From the NCBI RefSeq assembly GCF_902729435.1, contig NZ_LR746522.1:72684-136683 (forward strand): a DNA stretch of 64,000 nt. Reading direction: 5' to 3'. The notes beneath the pieces were generated by a model, which did not search any database, had not been told where the DNA came from, and saw only the letters and a list, made by a program, of their open reading frames with translations. Origin of the DNA: Magnetospirillum sp. UT-4. GTDB taxonomy: Bacteria > Pseudomonadota > Alphaproteobacteria > Rhodospirillales > Magnetospirillaceae. The position numbers were made by a program, and so were the translations under genes. Below are positions 62,489 to 64,000 of this stretch, in pieces (within the stretch, counting starts at the first letter, position 1; every line of letters starts with the position of its first letter).

Positions 62489-63226
62489 TTATGCCTGCCT
62501 GGGCCGCCACTTCCAATCCCCGGCGAGGGCCTGCACCACCGCCAGGGCGGCGATGGCGGCGGTCTCGGCGCGCAGGATGCGCGGCCCCAGCGAGACGGCG
62601 CGGGCGAAGGGCAGGCGGAGCAGCAGGTCGCGCTCCTCGGGCGCGAAGCCGCCCTCGGGGCCGACCAGCAGGGCCAGCTTCCCGGACAGGCCGGCCGCCA
62701 CCTCGGGCAGCGGGGCGCCCGACCCGCCCTCGTCGAGGAACAGCAGGGTGCGCCCCGAATCCCAGCCGGCCAGGACCTGATCCAGCGCCGCCGGCGGCTT
62801 CAATTCGGGCACCGTCAGGCGCTCGCATTGCTCGGCCGCTTCCATCAGATGGGCGCGCAGGCGTTCGGCATTGACGCGGGCCGCATTGGTGCGCCGGGTG
62901 AACACCGGCCACAGCGCCGAGGCGCCCAGTTCCGCCGCCTTCTCGGCCACCAGATCGGTGTTGTCCTTCTTCAGGGGGGCGGCCAGCAGCCAGATATCGG
63001 GCTCGGGCGCCTGCGGCCGGGTCTGCGCCCCGACCGTGAGGCGCACGCCCCCCTTGCCGACATCGTCCAGCACCGCCAGCCACTCGCCGTCGCGCCCGTT
63101 GAACAACGCCACCGCCTGCCCGGCTCGGGCGCGCATCACGGTGGCGACGTAATGGGACTGCTCCCTGGCCAGCACCAGACCAGCCCCGGCGGCGAGGTCG
63201 AAGGGGACGAACAGGCGCAGACTCAT
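62489..63226 (-). CDS. rsmE: 16S rRNA (uracil-1498-N3)-methyltransferase
   Basis: A 245-residue SPOUT methyltransferase. Its PUA-like N-terminus is MSLRLFVPFDL...HYVATVMRARAG. The knot motifs are LLVGPEGGFAPEERDLL and VSLGPRILRAETAAIAALAVVQ. It methylates U1498 in the decoding centre. The ATG overlaps the NfeD-gene stop as ATGA. Family length and order of motifs are normal. Confidence 0.95.
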   Translation of the reverse strand: MSLRLFVPFDLAAGAGLVLAREQSHYVATVMRARAGQAVALFNGRDGEWLAVLDDVGKGGVRLTVGAQTRPQAPEPDIWLLAAPLKKDNTDLVAEKAAELGASALWPVFTRRTNAARVNAERLRAHLMEAAEQCERLTVPELKPPAALDQVLAGWDSGRTLLFLDEGGSGAPLPEVAAGLSGKLALLVGPEGGFAPEERDLLLRLPFARAVSLGPRILRAETAAIAALAVVQALAGDWKWRPRQA

Positions 63227-63660
63227 TCCTTGGCTTCCACCCTGAGAGTGATGCCGTCCACACCCACCACCTTGACCCGGGCGCCGGCGGGCAGGTCGGG
63301 TCCCGTGACCGGCCAAGTGCCGTCGGCCACCCGCAGACGGCCGCGCCCGTCCTTTATCGGCATGTCCAGGGTATGGATGCCACCCACCAGGGCCTCGCCG
63401 CGGCGGTTGAGATGGGGTTCGTCCGCCGCCGGCGCGCGCAGCCGCCCGTAGAGCCGGCGCCCCAGGATGGCGGCGGCCAGGGACAGCGCGGCGAAGGCCA
63501 GCGCCTGGATCTCCCAGCCGATGTCCGGCGCCGCGTAGGCGACAATGCCGACCGCCAGGGCGGCAATGCCGGGGAACAACAGGTAGGCGCCGGGCATCAC
63601 CGTCTCGACGGCGACCAGCACCACGCCCAGGGTCAGCCAGTGCCAGAAGACCAGATGCAT
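63223..63660 (-). CDS. NfeD-family membrane protein
   Basis: A 145-residue short NfeD (YbbK type). It has two to three hydrophobic helices at about 3-75 (FWHWLTLGVVLVAVETVMPGAYLLFPGIAALAVG) and then a small OB-fold domain (RRGEALVGGIHTLDMPIKDGRGRLRVADGTWPV). Such proteins partner SPFH/stomatin proteins in membrane microdomains. The SPFH gene is directly upstream, with the NfeD ATG (63660) ten bases after its stop. Confidence 0.92.
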   Translation of the reverse strand: MHLVFWHWLTLGVVLVAVETVMPGAYLLFPGIAALAVGIVAYAAPDIGWEIQALAFAALSLAAAILGRRLYGRLRAPAADEPHLNRRGEALVGGIHTLDMPIKDGRGRLRVADGTWPVTGPDLPAGARVKVVGVDGITLRVEAKE

Positions 63661-63670
63661 GGCCTGGGCC

Positions 63671-64000
63671 TCAGCCCTGGTCCGACGCGGGCACGCTTCC
63701 GGTGCGCCGCGGCCGGGCGGCATCGGAACCGAGGGCGTCCCTGGCGATCTCGGCGATGCCGGCGACGGCACCGATGACCCCCGATGCCTCCAGCGGCATC
63801 ATCACCAGCTTCTGGTTGGGTGCGGCCGCCACCTTCTCCAGCGCCCCGACATAGCGCTGGGCGACGAAGTAGTTGACCGCCATGGCCTCACCGTTGGCGA
63901 TGGCGGAGGACACCATGGCGACGGCCTTGCCCTCGGCCTCGGCCTCGCGTTCGCGCGCCTCGGCGTCGCGGTAGGCGGCCTCGCGGCGGCCCTCGGCCGC
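63671..64000 (-). CDS. SPFH/stomatin-like protein (C-terminal part)
   Basis: The frame is open to the window edge, and only the last 109 residues are seen. The charged coiled-coil stretch (AEGRREAAYRDAEARERE) followed by AIANGEAMAVNYFVAQRYVGALEKVAAAPNQKLVMMP is the typical end of stomatin/QmcA-type SPFH proteins, which oligomerise at the membrane and often guide proteases. The C-terminal 30 residues are variable. It forms the usual pair with the following NfeD gene. Confidence 0.85.
   Translation of the reverse strand, partial: AAEGRREAAYRDAEAREREAEAEGKAVAMVSSAIANGEAMAVNYFVAQRYVGALEKVAAAPNQKLVMMPLEASGVIGAVAGIAEIARDALGSDAARPRRTGSVPASDQG

Overview
The window is GC-rich chromosomal DNA from an alphaproteobacterium. 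A Rhodospirillales member close to Magnetospirillum fits best, but that placement is inference from gene content, not a database match. The pointers are a polyhydroxybutyrate (PHB) cluster with its PhaR repressor, Irr and Fur side by side with a MucR regulator, ornithine-lipid genes olsBA, a SAM-II type riboswitch before metK, ThyX, a TIGR02302/DUF4175 membrane protein behind lysA, and several families of palindromic intergenic repeats. I found no tRNA, rRNA, CRISPR array, prophage or transposase.

Layout. 1-2.0 kb: end of an FtsX-type permease, a Bax-inhibitor-1 protein and rpmB. 2.1-6.2 kb: a leftward run of glycosyltransferase, TVP38-like membrane protein, BON lipoprotein, a small unknown, meaB and a CheZ-like phosphatase, four of them joined by 4-base start/stop overlaps. 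6.3-12.6 kb: accA, then the PHB operon (small coiled-coil ORF, phaC, phaA, phaB) divergent from phaR. 12.9-17.3 kb: an XRE regulator, then queG, queF, hldE and a metallophosphoesterase. 17.4-20.0 kb: two tandem paralogues with decayed GGDEF-EAL architecture. 20.1-22.5 kb: thyX, a START-domain protein, a cNMP-binding protein and a DUF2786-like protein. 22.6-28.3 kb: both aconitases, acnA and acnB, side by side. 28.4-30.1 kb: a candidate small RNA, then ccmA and ccmB. 30.1-38.3 kb: a housekeeping run transcribed leftward: miaB, phoH, ybeY, corC-like, lnt, XRE regulator, SAM-II riboswitch, metK, trmB. 38.4-42.5 kb: olsA, olsB, fur, mucR, tusA, rimI, tsaB. 42.6-46.8 kb: VanX-like dipeptidase, a 74-residue unknown, ppa, ald, ampG. 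47.0-50.5 kb: htpG, hpf and a LysR regulator. 50.7-56.7 kb: DUF4175 protein, lysA, lptM, argH and a TlpA-like thioredoxin. 56.9-64 kb: irr, small unknowns, mutL, queD, queE, rsmE, an NfeD protein and the start-less end of an SPFH protein.

How the parts work together. Carbon storage (phaCAB/phaR), fatty-acid entry (accA) and the TCA cycle (two aconitases) share the first half. Queuosine synthesis is split into queFG and queDE. Envelope work recurs: hldE (LPS heptose), lnt (lipoprotein acylation), lptM, olsBA, and ampG, VanX and ald, which could form a peptidoglycan-recycling route from imported muropeptide to pyruvate. Iron control is present twice (fur, irr).

The most unusual items are the tandem decayed GGDEF-EAL pair, the candidate small RNA with two C-rich loops, the 212-base out-of-frame overlap inside the PHB operon, the triple-nested palindrome between accA and phaB, and a shared operator-like motif before the two XRE paralogues.
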